Assembly: GCA_029817715.1 (NCBI GenBank)
Contig: JARUPY010000292.1
Span: forward strand, 2,138,001 to 2,202,000
Direction: 5' to 3'
From: Melastoma dodecandrum
Lineage: Eukaryota; Streptophyta; Magnoliopsida; Myrtales; Melastomataceae
DNA length: 64,000 nt
Of the stretch, positions 55,475 to 64,000 are shown one piece after another. A program made the translations under genes and the position numbers. The notes beneath the pieces were generated by a model. That model made no database searches. It worked only from the letters and a program-made list of their open reading frames with translations, and was not told the origin of the DNA. Positions within the stretch are counted from its first letter, which is position 1. Each line of letters starts with the position of its first letter.

Positions 55475-55759
55475 CGCCGTTGTGAGCGCATCGGCGATGC
55501 ACCCCATGGCGGGCGGCCCCGCCATGATCTGAAGCCCGGCCTGCGAACCGTACCGTTCGAGCGATCCGCCATCATCGCCTATCGGATCGAAGCCGACCAT
55601 GTGATGATCACCAACGTGTTCTATGGTGGCCGTGACTTCGAGACGCCGTACCCGACCACCGCGCCTGACGACGAGCCGGCGCCGTGGCTCGTCTCACCGA
55701 GCCGGATTGCGCACAACCTTGCCCTCGCGCCAGCCGGCTCACACCACCATCTCTCCTAG
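55475..55759 (+). pseudogene. ParE-like toxin, C-terminal fragment
   Basis: This frame, open from after a TGA at 55472 to a TAG at 55757-55759, carries the typical C-terminal half of ParE: GRPRHDLKPGLRTVPFERSA, then IIAYRIEADHVMITNVFYGG and RDFE, i.e. the last three strands and the arginine end. It has no start codon of its own. A short stretch just upstream (about 55430-55480) seems to continue the similarity in another frame, so a frame change is also present. The fragment continues with an unusual Pro-rich tail up to the stop, 1 nt before the next gene. Confidence 0.68.
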
Positions 55760-55760
55760 C

Positions 55761-56759
55761 ATGACCCCGCTCTCCGTCCTCGACCTCTCCTTCGTCAGCG
55801 CCGACTCGACCCCGGCGCAGGCGCTGCACGACACCCTGGCGCTCGCCCGGCACGTCGACGGCCTCGGCTACCGGCGCTACTGGCTGGCCGAGCATCACGC
55901 GCTCCCGAACGTCGCGAGCCCGGCCCCCGAGATCATGATCGGCCAGATCGCCGCTGCGACCCGGAACCTCCGGGTGGGCTCGGGCGGGATCATGCTGCCG
56001 AACCATGCGCCGCTGATGGTGGCCGAGCGCTTCCGGGTGCTGGAGGCGCTGTTCCCGGGCCGGATCGACCTCGGCCTCGGGCGGGCACCCGGCACGGACG
56101 GCCTCACCGCGCGGGCGCTGCGCCGCCGCGAGGCCCCGGGGGAGGGCGGCGACGACTTCCTCGACCGCCTGCAGGAGCTGCTGTTCTGGGACGGCGGCTT
56201 CCCGGACGGCCACCCGTTCGCCCGCATCACCGCGAGCCCGGCGGACGTCCCGCTGCCGCCGATCTTCCTGCTCGGCTCGTCGGATTATAGCGCGCGTCTC
56301 GCCGCCGAGATCGGCTGCGGCTTCGGCTTCGCGCAGCATTTTTCGGGGATGCCGGCCGAGGCGCCGATGCTCGATTACCGGAACCGGTTCCAGCCGACGC
56401 GGCTCGGCACGAAGCCCCACGCGATCCTGGCGGTGGCGGCGATCTGTGCCGCCACCGATGCGGAGGCCGAGCGCTTGGCGGCCAGCGCCCGCCTCGCGAC
56501 GCTGCGGCGGGAGCGGGGCGAGTACCGGCCGCTGCCGAGCCTCGAAGAGGCGCTGGCCTACCCGTACTCCGACGGCGAGCGGATGCAGATCGAGCGCGGC
56601 CGCGACCGGCTGCACGTGGGCGGCCCCGAGACCCTGCGGGCCCGGCTCGCCGACATGGTCGCGCGCACGCAGGCCGACGAGCTGATGATCGTCTCGGCGA
56701 TCCCCGATCAGGCGGCGCGGCAGGAATCCTACACGTTGCTGGCGCGGGTCTGGAGCTGA
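55761..56759 (+). CDS. LLM-class flavin-dependent oxidoreductase
   Basis: This 332-residue protein belongs to the bacterial luciferase-like monooxygenases, group with MsnO8-like members. Landmarks: PLSVLDLSFVSADSTPAQAL at the start, YWLAEHHALPNVASPAPEI, GSGGIMLPNHAPLMVAERF, LFPGRIDLGLGRAPGTD, and the late HVGGPETLRARL. These are strands of the TIM barrel that bind FMN. The substrate is unknown. It starts one base after the ParE fragment stop, with no clear ribosome site, so its expression may have been changed by the upstream rearrangement. Confidence 0.87.
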   Translation: MTPLSVLDLSFVSADSTPAQALHDTLALARHVDGLGYRRYWLAEHHALPNVASPAPEIMIGQIAAATRNLRVGSGGIMLPNHAPLMVAERFRVLEALFPGRIDLGLGRAPGTDGLTARALRRREAPGEGGDDFLDRLQELLFWDGGFPDGHPFARITASPADVPLPPIFLLGSSDYSARLAAEIGCGFGFAQHFSGMPAEAPMLDYRNRFQPTRLGTKPHAILAVAAICAATDAEAERLAASARLATLRRERGEYRPLPSLEEALAYPYSDGERMQIERGRDRLHVGGPETLRARLADMVARTQADELMIVSAIPDQAARQESYTLLARVWS

Positions 56760-56943
56760 CGGGGTGGGCCGAAGCGGATCGCGACGCCGACGGGACGGTC
56801 GCTGCGAGCGACTGCCGACATCCTCGAAGGTCCGAGCACATCAAACTTCTATAAAATAAAAGAGCACGTCGATTATTTGAAAACAGTTTACGATGCACCG
56901 ATGTCGGCATAGTTCAGTCACAGGCTGACCGACGAGGCCCAGC
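56760..56943. promoter_or_regulatory. AT-rich upstream region of the hydrolase gene
   Basis: An AT-rich stretch (56841-56890, TTCTATAAAATAAAAGAGC and GATTATTTGAAAAC) separates two GC-rich genes and likely has a promoter; TATAAA at 56853 is a -10-like candidate. No longer dyad or ORF is visible. Confidence 0.35.
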
Positions 56944-58730
56944 ATGAGCCCGACCACCGCGGATCCGTCGCGCGCTATGCCCGCCGGTCGGACCCTCGTC
57001 GTCGTCGTCCACGGCCTGGGAGGCTCGGCGCATCGCCTGCGCGACGTGATCGGCGCGGTCCGGGCCGCCTACGGCCCGGAGACGGATGTCTTCGCCCCGG
57101 ACCTGCCGCACGGGCGCTGGCTGTCCGGCGCGCGGGCCGGCGCGATCATCGGTCTCCTCCTCGACGGCATCGACGAACGCGTGGGCCGACGCGAGCCCGA
57201 CCGGATCGTTCTCGTCGGCCACAGCGTCGGCGCCACGCTGGCCCGGCGCCTGTTCCTGGTGGCGGCTGGTTGGCCCAGCAATTTCCGGCAGGAGCGCGAT
57301 CTCGACCATCAGGGGCCGCGCGACTGGGCCTTCAAGGTCGAACGCATCGTCATGCTCGCGGCCTTCAACCGCGGCTGGAAGATCTCCGAGCGGATGAGCT
57401 GGTACTACAGCATCCTGTTCAACCTCGTCGGCCTCGCCGGCCACCTGACGCCGCAGAAAAGGGGCTGGACCCCGACCGCCTTTTTCCGGCTCGGCGCGCC
57501 GTTCATGGCCCAGACCCGACTGCACTGGCTCGCCTATCGCCGGAACCCGCCGCGCCACCTCGTCGACAGGGACCGTCCGATCCTGATTCAGATGCTCGGC
57601 ACGCAGGACGATCTGATCTCGCCGGTCGATCAGGTCGACCTCGCAGTCGACGGCAGCAAATGGGCCTTCCGGGAGACCGGCTATACGATGGACGCCTCCG
57701 GACCGACGCAGCAGGACTATTTCCTGATCGCGCTGCCCGACACCGACCACATGCAGGCGATCACCCTGACAGGCGATCGGCTGCCCGCGAGCGCGGGCGC
57801 CTCATCCACGCGGCACTGACCGCGTCGCGCCCGGACCTGGCGAAAGCTGCCCTCGATCCGGCCCTGCTCGTCGATGAGATCGACGCCGTCGATTGCGATG
57901 TCTGCGACACGGTGTTCGTGATCCACGGCATCCGCGACGACGGCTTCTGGACGCACCGGATCGCCGAGAAGGTCCGGGAGCTCGGAGACAAGACCGACAA
58001 GGGCGTCACGAAATTCCGCAGCTGGACACCCAGCTACGGCTACTTCGCGATGCTGCCGTTCGTGCTGCCGTGGATCCGGCGCGAGAAGGTCGAATGGTTC
58101 GCCGACCAGTACGTGACCGCCTTCGCGCAGTACCCTAGGTCCGACTTCCACTATGTCGGCCACTCGAACGGCACGTATCTTGCGGCACGTGCGCTGATCG
58201 AATATCCTGCGCTCCATTTCCAGCGCGTGCTGTTCGCCGGGAGCGTCGTGCGCCGCGAGTACCCGTGGGCGCGGATGCGCGACGACGGACGCATCGCGGC
58301 CTTCCAGAACATCGTGGCGGCCGACGATTGGGTGGTCGCTCTGCTGCCGAAGAGCGTCGAGTGGATCCGCGCGTTCGATCTCGGCGGCGCCGGCTTTGAC
58401 GGCTTCGACGCCGCCGGCCAGCCGGGCATCACCGAGTACCGCTATCTCCTCGGCGGGCACGGGGCAGGGATCCGGGAGGCGCACTGGCCCGAGATCGCGG
58501 CCTTCATCGCGAACGGAACTCCGTTCCCCCCCAATCCGACTCGGACCGTACCGCGCCTCCACGACACGGAACCGGATCCGACCCTCGCGATCCTTGCCAG
58601 GCTCCATATCGGCCTGCCGGCCGTTGTCGTGGTCGGCGCGCTCGCCTGCTCCCTCGCTTGGTCGCTCGGCGGCGCGTTCGGGTTGCTGCTGGCGATCCTG
58701 CTGATCCGGTTCATCGTGCTGCGTGTGTGA
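56944..58730 (+). pseudogene. Two-domain alpha/beta hydrolase with membrane tail, frame-shifted
   Basis: Frame 1 (56944-57819) encodes a first alpha/beta-hydrolase domain: TLVVVVHGLGGSAHRLRDVI with the oxyanion HG-LGG, and the nucleophile elbow GHSVGATLARR. Near 57780-57795 the signal moves to another frame, which continues without a start codon as a second hydrolase-like domain: VFVIHGIRDDGFWTHRIAEK, the elbow GHSNGTYLAARALIEYP, and DYPWARM-like positions, then two C-terminal membrane helices (about GLPAVVVVGALACSLAW and GLLLAILLIRFIVLRV). So one gene of about 595 codons is interrupted by a frame shift, or a sequencing error is present. The substrate is unknown. Confidence 0.75.
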
Positions 58731-58749
58731 AGCGCAGCACGACGGCGGC

Positions 58750-60144
58750 TCAGCGCCCGAACAGCCGCTTCAGACCCCGGAGAAGGCCGCCCCGGGCCGG
58801 CTGGGACGCTGCCGGGTCTGCTTCGCGGCCGGGCGCCAGCACCAGCCCGAGCGCCGCCGTGTCGGTGGTCTCGCGGTCGATCAGGATCAGGCTGCCGGTC
58901 TCGCGATTCTCCGCGTAGGCATCCACCGCCACCGGCCGGTCGAGGCGGAGCGCCACATCCGCGATGTCGTTGGCCGACAGGCGCTCGGCCGGGCCGGGCT
59001 TGCCGGTCTCCGGGTCGATGCGCGAGACGATCCGCTCCACCGTCGCGGTGACCGTGGCGGTGCCGATCTTGGCGAAGAGGCTCGCGCCCGGGCTGAGATC
59101 GGTCTCGGCCGCCCAGAACAGGCGGGCGTCGAGGGTCTCGGTGACCCGCATCGGCGCGTCGGTGGCCACGATCACCTGCCCGCGGGAGGCGTCGATCTGG
59201 TCGGCCAGCACCAGCGTGACCGACTCGTCCTCGCCGGCCTCGGGCAGGTCGCCGTCGGCGGTATAGATCCGCGCCACCGTGGACGTGCGGCCGGAGGGCT
59301 GGACCGTCACCGAATCGCCCGGGCGTACCCGGCCGGTGGCGATCCGGCCGCTATAGCCGCGGAACTCGGAATTGGGCCGGTTGACCCATTGCACCGCCAT
59401 CCGGAACGGCGCGTTGAGCGCCTCCGCGCGGACCGGCACGGTCTCGAGGTAGGTGAGCAGCGGGCCGCCCGTGTACCAGGGCGCCGCGACCCCGGCCTCC
59501 ACGACGTTGTCGCCGTTCTTGGCCGAGAGCGGGATCGCCTTGACCTCGGAAAAGTTCAGCCCCCGGGCAAAGTCCGAAAAGCCCGCGACGATGCCGTCGA
59601 AGGTGCCCTGCGCCCAGCCGGCGAGGTCCATCTTGTTGACCGCCAGCACGACCCGGCGGATCCCGAGATTCGACACCAGCAGCGCGTGGCGGCGGGTCTG
59701 GCGGGTCAGACCCTGGCGGGCGTCGACCAGGATCACCGCCACGTCGGCCGTCGAGGCGCCGGTGGCCATGTTGCGGGTGTATTGCTCGTGGCCGGGGGTG
59801 TCGGCCACGATGAACGAGCGCTTGTCGGTGGAGAAGAACCGGTAGGCGACGTCGATGGTGATGCCCTGCTCGCGCTCGGCCTGGAGGCCGTCCACCAGCA
59901 GCGCGAGGTCCATCTCCTGCCCCTGCGTCCCGTGCTTGCGGGAATCCCGCTGGAGCGCCGAGATCTGGTCGTCGAAGATCTGCTTGGTGTCGTGCAGGAG
60001 CCGCCCGATCAGGGTCGACTTGCCGTCATCGACCGAGCCGCAGGCGATGAAGCGCAGCACCGCCTTGTTGCGGTGGGCGGTGAGGAAGGCCGCATAGCCG
60101 GCCGCGCGCTCACCGAAGGCGTTGGGGGCCTGATGCACCGTCAT
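58750..60144 (-). CDS. cysN: Sulfate adenylyltransferase subunit 1 (GTPase)
   Basis: CysN is the GTPase part of ATP sulfurylase, which makes adenosine 5-phosphosulfate. The 464-residue protein has G1 GSVDDGKSTLIGRLLHD, G3 DTPGHEQYTRNM and G4 NKMDL, followed by two beta-barrel domains. It ends at 464 residues without the C-terminal APS kinase domain found in CysNC fusions, so CysC, if used, must be elsewhere; the APS-type reductase next to it does not need CysC. Its start overlaps the cysD stop by 1 nt. Confidence 0.95.
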   Translation of the reverse strand: MTVHQAPNAFGERAAGYAAFLTAHRNKAVLRFIACGSVDDGKSTLIGRLLHDTKQIFDDQISALQRDSRKHGTQGQEMDLALLVDGLQAEREQGITIDVAYRFFSTDKRSFIVADTPGHEQYTRNMATGASTADVAVILVDARQGLTRQTRRHALLVSNLGIRRVVLAVNKMDLAGWAQGTFDGIVAGFSDFARGLNFSEVKAIPLSAKNGDNVVEAGVAAPWYTGGPLLTYLETVPVRAEALNAPFRMAVQWVNRPNSEFRGYSGRIATGRVRPGDSVTVQPSGRTSTVARIYTADGDLPEAGEDESVTLVLADQIDASRGQVIVATDAPMRVTETLDARLFWAAETDLSPGASLFAKIGTATVTATVERIVSRIDPETGKPGPAERLSANDIADVALRLDRPVAVDAYAENRETGSLILIDRETTDTAALGLVLAPGREADPAASQPARGGLLRGLKRLFGR

Positions 60145-61103
60145 CAGAAGTAACCTTCCTGCTTCTTGCGCTCCATGGCGCCGGCCCCGTCCTTGTCGAT
60201 CACCCGGCCCTGGCGCTCCGAGGTGCGCGCCGCCAGCGTCTCGCCGATGATCTCGGGGAGCGAGGCCGCGTCGCTCTCCACCGCGCCGGTCAGCGGGTAG
60301 CAGCCGAGCGTCCGGAAGCGGACGAGGCGCTGCTGCGGGGTCTCGCCGGGCGCGAGCGGCAGACGGTCGTCGTCCACCATGATGAGCTGGCCGTCGCGCT
60401 CCACGACGGGCCGCTCCTTGGCGAAGTAGAGCGGTACGATCGGAATGTTTTCCTGCTCGATGTAGAGCCAGATGTCGAGCTCGGTCCAGTTCGACAGCGG
60501 GAAGACCCGCAGGGACTCGCCGCGCTTCTTCCTGAGATTGTAGAGGTGCCAGGGCTCGGCGCGCTGGCGCTTCGGATCCCAGCGATGCTGCGCGGTGCGC
60601 AACGAGATGATCCGCTCCTTGGCGCGGCTCGCCTCCTCGTCGCGGCGGGCGCCGCCGAAGGCCGCGTCGAACTTGTACTTGTCGAGCGCTTGCCGCAGGG
60701 CCTGCGTCTTCATCACGTCGGTGTGGACCTCGGAGCCGTGGCTCACCGGGCCGACGCCGCGGGCGAGCCCGTCGGCGTTGGTGTGGATGAGCAGGTCGAG
60801 GCCGAGTTCCTCGGCGCGGGCGTCGCGGAAGGCGATCATCTCGCGGAACTTCCACGTGGTGTCGACGTGGAGCAGCGGGAACGGCAGCCGGCCCGGCGCG
60901 AAGGCCTTCAGCGCCAGGTGCAGCAGCACCGAGGAATCCTTGCCGATCGAGTAGAGCATCACCGGGTTCTCGGTCTCGGCGACCGTCTCCCGGAAGATGT
61001 GGATGGCCTCGGCCTCCAGCCGCTTGAGGTGGCTGAGGCGGTCGGCGGTCTGTGCGGGCGTGGGGGCGCTCGGCTGCACGGCGGCGGCGAGGGCGGCGCT
61101 CAT
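60144..61103 (-). CDS. cysD: Sulfate adenylyltransferase subunit 2
   Basis: CysD is the catalytic part of ATP sulfurylase. The 319-residue protein has the PP-loop [38 protein letters not shown], the WNLR-like segment [20 protein letters not shown], and the C-terminal GYF end. It starts at 61103, overlapping the cysH stop by 4 nt, and its own stop overlaps cysN, so the three genes form a tightly coupled operon cysH-cysD-cysN. Confidence 0.96.
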   Translation of the reverse strand: MSAALAAAVQPSAPTPAQTADRLSHLKRLEAEAIHIFRETVAETENPVMLYSIGKDSSVLLHLALKAFAPGRLPFPLLHVDTTWKFREMIAFRDARAEELGLDLLIHTNADGLARGVGPVSHGSEVHTDVMKTQALRQALDKYKFDAAFGGARRDEEASRAKERIISLRTAQHRWDPKRQRAEPWHLYNLRKKRGESLRVFPLSNWTELDIWLYIEQENIPIVPLYFAKERPVVERDGQLIMVDDDRLPLAPGETPQQRLVRFRTLGCYPLTGAVESDAASLPEIIGETLAARTSERQGRVIDKDGAGAMERKKQEGYF

Positions 61104-61963
61104 CGGGCGAACTCCGGCTGGCGGGCTGTCTGGATCTGGGTGGATTCGCGCGCGGCAGCCTCGAGACGTGCAGGCTCCTGGCCCGGCTGCACCGACGCCG
61201 CAGGGTCTGCGCCGGGGCGGCCGACGTGCAGGCCGCATTCCTTTTTGTCTTCCTGCTCCCACCACCAGCGGCCGGCGCGCTCCGGCTCGCCGAGCTTCAC
61301 CGCCCGGGTGCAGGGGGCGCAGCCGATCGACGGGAAGCCGCGATCGTGCAGGACGTTGTAGGGCACGAAGTTGTCGCGCACGAAGCTGTCGACCTGCGCC
61401 CTCGACCAGTCGGCGAGCGGGTTCAGCTTGATCAGGCCGCGCGCGGCGTCGAATTCGGCGAGCGGCGTCTCGGCGCGGTTCGCCGACTGGCCGGCCCGCA
61501 GACCCGTGAGCCAGCCGCTCGCCCCCTCCAGGGCGCGGCCCAGCGGCTCGACCTTGCGGAAGCCGCAGCAGGCCTGCCGGGCCGCCACCGAGCGCCGGAA
61601 GCCGTTGATGCCCTCGTCCCGCACGAAATCCTCCGCGGCCGCGCGCTCCGGCGCGTAGGCGGCGATCCGGATGCCGTAGGCCGATTCGGTCTCGGCCCAG
61701 GTGTCGTAGGTCTCGGCGAACAGGCGGCCGGTATCGAGGGTGACGATCTCGACGCGGCCCTTCGCCTGCCCGTTGACCTGCCCTTGGGCCAGCTTCGCCA
61801 TGGCGAGGGCATGGGTGAGCGCCTGATCCTCGACGCCGAGGCTCGTGGTGAAGACGAGCCGGCCGGGGATCTCGGCGGCGATCAGGTGGAGGCGGCTGGT
61901 CAGGTCGAGCCCGGACAGCCGCTCCGCGAGGGCTTCGGCCGTCTGTCGGTCCGGACGGGTCAT
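61100..61963 (-). CDS. cysH: Assimilatory adenylyl-sulfate (APS) reductase
   Basis: This 287-residue enzyme reduces APS to sulfite with thioredoxin. The cysteine pattern CC (132-133), CxxC (215, 218; SIGCAPCTR) is the [4Fe-4S] ligand set of APS reductases, and KECGLH (Cys243) holds the catalytic cysteine; PAPS-only reductases lack CC/Cxx[16 protein letters not shown] starts the PP-loop-like domain. The last 40 residues are an unusual Gln/Ala-rich tail. The start at 61963 gives MTRPDRQT; a longer frame exists but is not conserved-looking. It is the first gene of the operon. Confidence 0.93.
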   Translation of the reverse strand: MTRPDRQTAEALAERLSGLDLTSRLHLIAAEIPGRLVFTTSLGVEDQALTHALAMAKLAQGQVNGQAKGRVEIVTLDTGRLFAETYDTWAETESAYGIRIAAYAPERAAAEDFVRDEGINGFRRSVAARQACCGFRKVEPLGRALEGASGWLTGLRAGQSANRAETPLAEFDAARGLIKLNPLADWSRAQVDSFVRDNFVPYNVLHDRGFPSIGCAPCTRAVKLGEPERAGRWWWEQEDKKECGLHVGRPGADPAASVQPGQEPARLEAAARESTQIQTARQPEFAR

Positions 61964-62035
61964 CGCGACGGTCCCGGGTTTGAACGTGGATCCTGGGCCG
62001 GCGCGTGGCGGGCCCTGTTGTCGAACGGTCGAGAT

Positions 62036-62051
62036 GTTCGCTATACCGAAC
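62036..62051. promoter_or_regulatory. Inverted repeat upstream of cysH
   Basis: GTTCG-CTATAC-CGAAC has perfect 5-nt arms, 73 nt upstream of the cysH start in the 266-bp divergent gap to the Lrp/AsnC regulator. It is short, so it might be chance, but its place suits an operator of the neighbouring regulator or of a CysB-like protein. Confidence 0.35.
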
Positions 62052-62229
62052 GAAGTCAAGGCGCCTCGACGCGCTTGCCCGTCCCCGGACCGCGGTTCGA
62101 TGTGCGTTAGCGCACGGTGAGCCGATCCGGTGGCCGGGGCTCGGGATAAAAAATTCTTCTTCTTGAAACCGGTTGCCCTCTATATCGCCAGCGCGCCACA
62201 CGGCGCGGCGGAAGCCCACGGAGACGGCT

Positions 62230-62745
62230 TTGGACGCGATCGATCTGAAGATTCTCGCCCTGCTGCAGACGGACGCGACGCTCTCCATCGCGGCGATCGG
62301 CGAACGCGTGGGCCTGTCCCAGACCCCATGCTGGAAGCGCATCCAGAAGCTGGAGGCCGACGGGGTCATCGATCGGCGCGTGGCGGTGCTCGATCCGGTG
62401 AAGCTCGGCCTCGGGCTGACGGTCTTCGTCTCCATCGAGACGGCCGATCACTCCCAGGACTGGCTGCAGCGCTTCGCCGCAACCGTCTCGGCCATGCCGG
62501 AGGTGCTGGAATTCTACCGGATGGCCGGCGACGTGGATTACATGCTGCGCGTCGTGGTCGCCGACATGCAGGCCTACGACAGCTTCTACAAGCACCTGAT
62601 CGCGGTGCTGCCCCTGAAGAACGTCACCTCGCGCTTCGCCATGGAGAAGGTGAAATCCACCACCGCCCTGCCCCTTCCGGCACCGCCCAAGAACGGGCGC
62701 CATCTGCCCGGGACGGGGCCGGTCCTCGCCGTGGTGGGAGAATGA
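62230..62745 (+). CDS. Lrp/AsnC-family transcriptional regulator
   Basis: This 171-residue protein has an N-terminal winged HTH (about 1-55: [20 protein letters not shown], then [20 protein letters not shown]) and a C-terminal RAM/AsnC ligand domain (about 65-145), followed by a Pro-rich tail. The TTG start at 62230 is chosen because GGAG lies 6 nt upstream and DAIDLKIL is the family start. It sits between cysH (divergent) and cysJ (same strand), so it may control sulfur assimilation, perhaps responding to cysteine or methionine (inference). Confidence 0.9.
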   Translation: MDAIDLKILALLQTDATLSIAAIGERVGLSQTPCWKRIQKLEADGVIDRRVAVLDPVKLGLGLTVFVSIETADHSQDWLQRFAATVSAMPEVLEFYRMAGDVDYMLRVVVADMQAYDSFYKHLIAVLPLKNVTSRFAMEKVKSTTALPLPAPPKNGRHLPGTGPVLAVVGE

Positions 62746-62856
62746 TATTCTCTTTCTGTGCGATGCAGCGAACGTGATGTTCCAAATTTCGTCCGTTCTG
62801 CAAAACGAACGTCTTTCGATTGACACGGGCCCCGCAGGCCCCGACATGGTCCCGTA

Positions 62857-64000
62857 ATGTCCCGCCCAAATCTCCTCCCGCGCACCGCCCCATTCGGGGA
62901 CGGCGAGCGCGCCAGCCTCGACGCGGTGCTCGGCGCCGCAAGCCCCACGCAGCGCGCCTGGCTCGCCGGCTTCCTCGCGGGCCTCGACGCCGCGGGCGGC
63001 CAGCCGGCCGCGGTCCCGGCCGCCCCACCGAAGGCCGCCGCGCCGCTGACGGTGATCTACGCCAGCGAATCGGGGAATTCCGAGGCGCTGGCCGGCAACG
63101 TCGCGAAGCTCGCGCGCAAGCAGGGCTTCAAGCCGAAGGTCGTGGATTTCGCGGACCTCGACGTCGCGACCCTGCCCAAGGCCGGCAAGCTCATCGCCAT
63201 CGCGGCGACCTGGGGCGAGGGCGAGCCGCCGGCGCGCGCCGTGCGGGCCTACGGCGAGCTGATGGGGGAGGGCGCCCCGCGCCTCGACGGCGTCGAGTTC
63301 GCGGTCCTGGCGCTCGGTGACACCTCCTACGCGGAGTTCTGCGCCATCGGGAAGGCGCTCGACGCGCGGTTCGAGGCGCTGGGGGCCAAGCGCGTCGCCG
63401 ATCGGGCCGACCTCGACCTCGACTTCGAGAAGCCGGCCGCCGACTGGATCAAGGGTGCGCTGAAGGCCCTCGCCCCGGCGGACAGCTCCGACAACGTGGT
63501 GGCGGTGGACTTCGCCCGCGCCGCCGCCGGCGAGGACGACGAGGCCGAGCCGAGCCGCGAGCCCCTGGTGGTCGAGGTCGTCGAGCACGTGAACCTCAAC
63601 TCCTCGCGCTCCGACAAGGAGACGATCCACCTCGCGCTGGCCTTCGAGGACGGCGCCCCGGCCTACGAGTCGGGCGATTCGCTGGAGATCTTCCCCGAGA
63701 ACGACCCGCAGCTGGTGGACGAGATCCTCAACGCCGCCGGGCTCTCGGGCGACGAGGCCCTGCGCAAGGCCCTGCTCGCCGAGCGGGACATCACCACGCT
63801 CTCGGCCGCCACGATCGAGCGCTTCGTGAAGGCCACCGGCCACACGGAGGCGCAGACGCTGATCGACAGCGGCGCGGCCAAGGCCTGGATCGAAGGCCGG
63901 CACCTGATCGACCTGCTGACGGCCTACCCGGCCAAGCTCACGCCCGAGCACGTGACCACGATCACCCGGCCGCTGCCGCCGCGGGCCTACTCGATCGCCT
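62857..64000 (+). CDS. cysJ: Sulfite reductase flavoprotein, CysJ-like (partial, runs off the window)
   Basis: The first 381 codons are present; the frame is still open at the right edge. After an Ala/Pro-rich leader, a flavodoxin domain begins (about 58-200) with the FMN loop VIYASESGNSEALAG, TWGEGEPPARAV and LGDTSYAEFC. An FAD-binding/helical domain follows (about 225 on; SDKETIHLALAFEDG) up to PRAYSIA, the R-x-Y-S FAD motif, just before the edge. Such proteins pass electrons from NADPH to sulfite reductase. The NADPH domain is outside the window. It lies 111 bp after the regulator. Confidence 0.9.
   Translation, partial: MSRPNLLPRTAPFGDGERASLDAVLGAASPTQRAWLAGFLAGLDAAGGQPAAVPAAPPKAAAPLTVIYASESGNSEALAGNVAKLARKQGFKPKVVDFADLDVATLPKAGKLIAIAATWGEGEPPARAVRAYGELMGEGAPRLDGVEFAVLALGDTSYAEFCAIGKALDARFEALGAKRVADRADLDLDFEKPAADWIKGALKALAPADSSDNVVAVDFARAAAGEDDEAEPSREPLVVEVVEHVNLNSSRSDKETIHLALAFEDGAPAYESGDSLEIFPENDPQLVDEILNAAGLSGDEALRKALLAERDITTLSAATIERFVKATGHTEAQTLIDSGAAKAWIEGRHLIDLLTAYPAKLTPEHVTTITRPLPPRAYSIA

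Noticed and set aside
55623..55760. A longer start for the LLM oxidoreductase
   Set aside because: The extra 46 residues are Arg/Thr-rich and overlap the ParE fragment in another frame; the conserved protein starts at 55761.

Overview
The window is a GC-rich (mostly around 70 percent by eye) chromosomal segment of an alphaproteobacterium, most likely Methylobacterium or a close relative (inference). The clearest markers are the divergently transcribed crotonyl-CoA carboxylase/reductase (ccr) and ethylmalonyl-CoA mutase (ecm) of the ethylmalonyl-CoA pathway, a Tat-exported membrane formate dehydrogenase, a NepR-type general stress anti-sigma paralog, and short GC-rich palindromic intergenic repeats. 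No rRNA, tRNA, CRISPR array, intact transposase or integrase was seen.

Layout. 0.1-7 kb: an orphan NepR-like gene, a small secreted protein, then fdnG-fdxH-fdoI-fdhE. fdnG reads through an in-frame UGA (1545-1547) followed by a bacterial SECIS-like hairpin, so it encodes a selenoprotein; no selABC gene is in the window. 7.3-9.1 kb: lipoprotein, SRPBCC protein and L,D-transpeptidase on the minus strand. 9.4-17 kb: M20 peptidase, PRISE-type SDR, class III aminotransferase with a divergent XRE-cupin regulator, MHS-type transporter, YjfB-like protein, cysteine synthase. 17-20 kb: secreted trypsin-like protein and small proteins. 20-24 kb: ccr and ecm. 24-30 kb: chemoreceptor and an envelope-sugar cluster (a frame-shifted WecA-like transferase, an epimerase, a CapD-like epimerase/dehydratase). 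30-34 kb: DUF1206 protein, two Uma2 paralogs (one lacking its catalytic core), M23 peptidase, Bcp peroxiredoxin. 34-41 kb: a very large AsmA/YhdP-like protein, a chemoreceptor relic, ferredoxin-NADP reductase, ring-cleaving dioxygenase. 41-48.6 kb: ileS, lspA, a periplasmic protein and a paired M16 peptidase set, all on the minus strand. 48.9-53.9 kb: EamA transporter, DUF1932 dehydrogenase, a MazE/MazF-type pair, aspartate aminotransferase.

54-58.7 kb is the most disturbed part. A ParD-like antitoxin is followed by an N-terminal ParE fragment, then about 1.1 kb containing a low-GC glycosyltransferase with an amber codon, then a C-terminal ParE-like fragment. A luciferase-like monooxygenase and a frame-shifted two-domain alpha/beta hydrolase follow. 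58.7-64 kb holds assimilatory sulfate reduction: cysHDN on the minus strand, and divergently an Lrp/AsnC regulator plus a CysJ-like flavoprotein that runs off the right edge.

Functionally the region combines C1 metabolism (periplasmic formate oxidation; glyoxylate-regenerating C2 assimilation), sulfur assimilation (cysHDN, cysJ, cysK), envelope biogenesis and remodelling, and several decayed accessory genes. All calls were made by reading motifs and frames; no database search was run.
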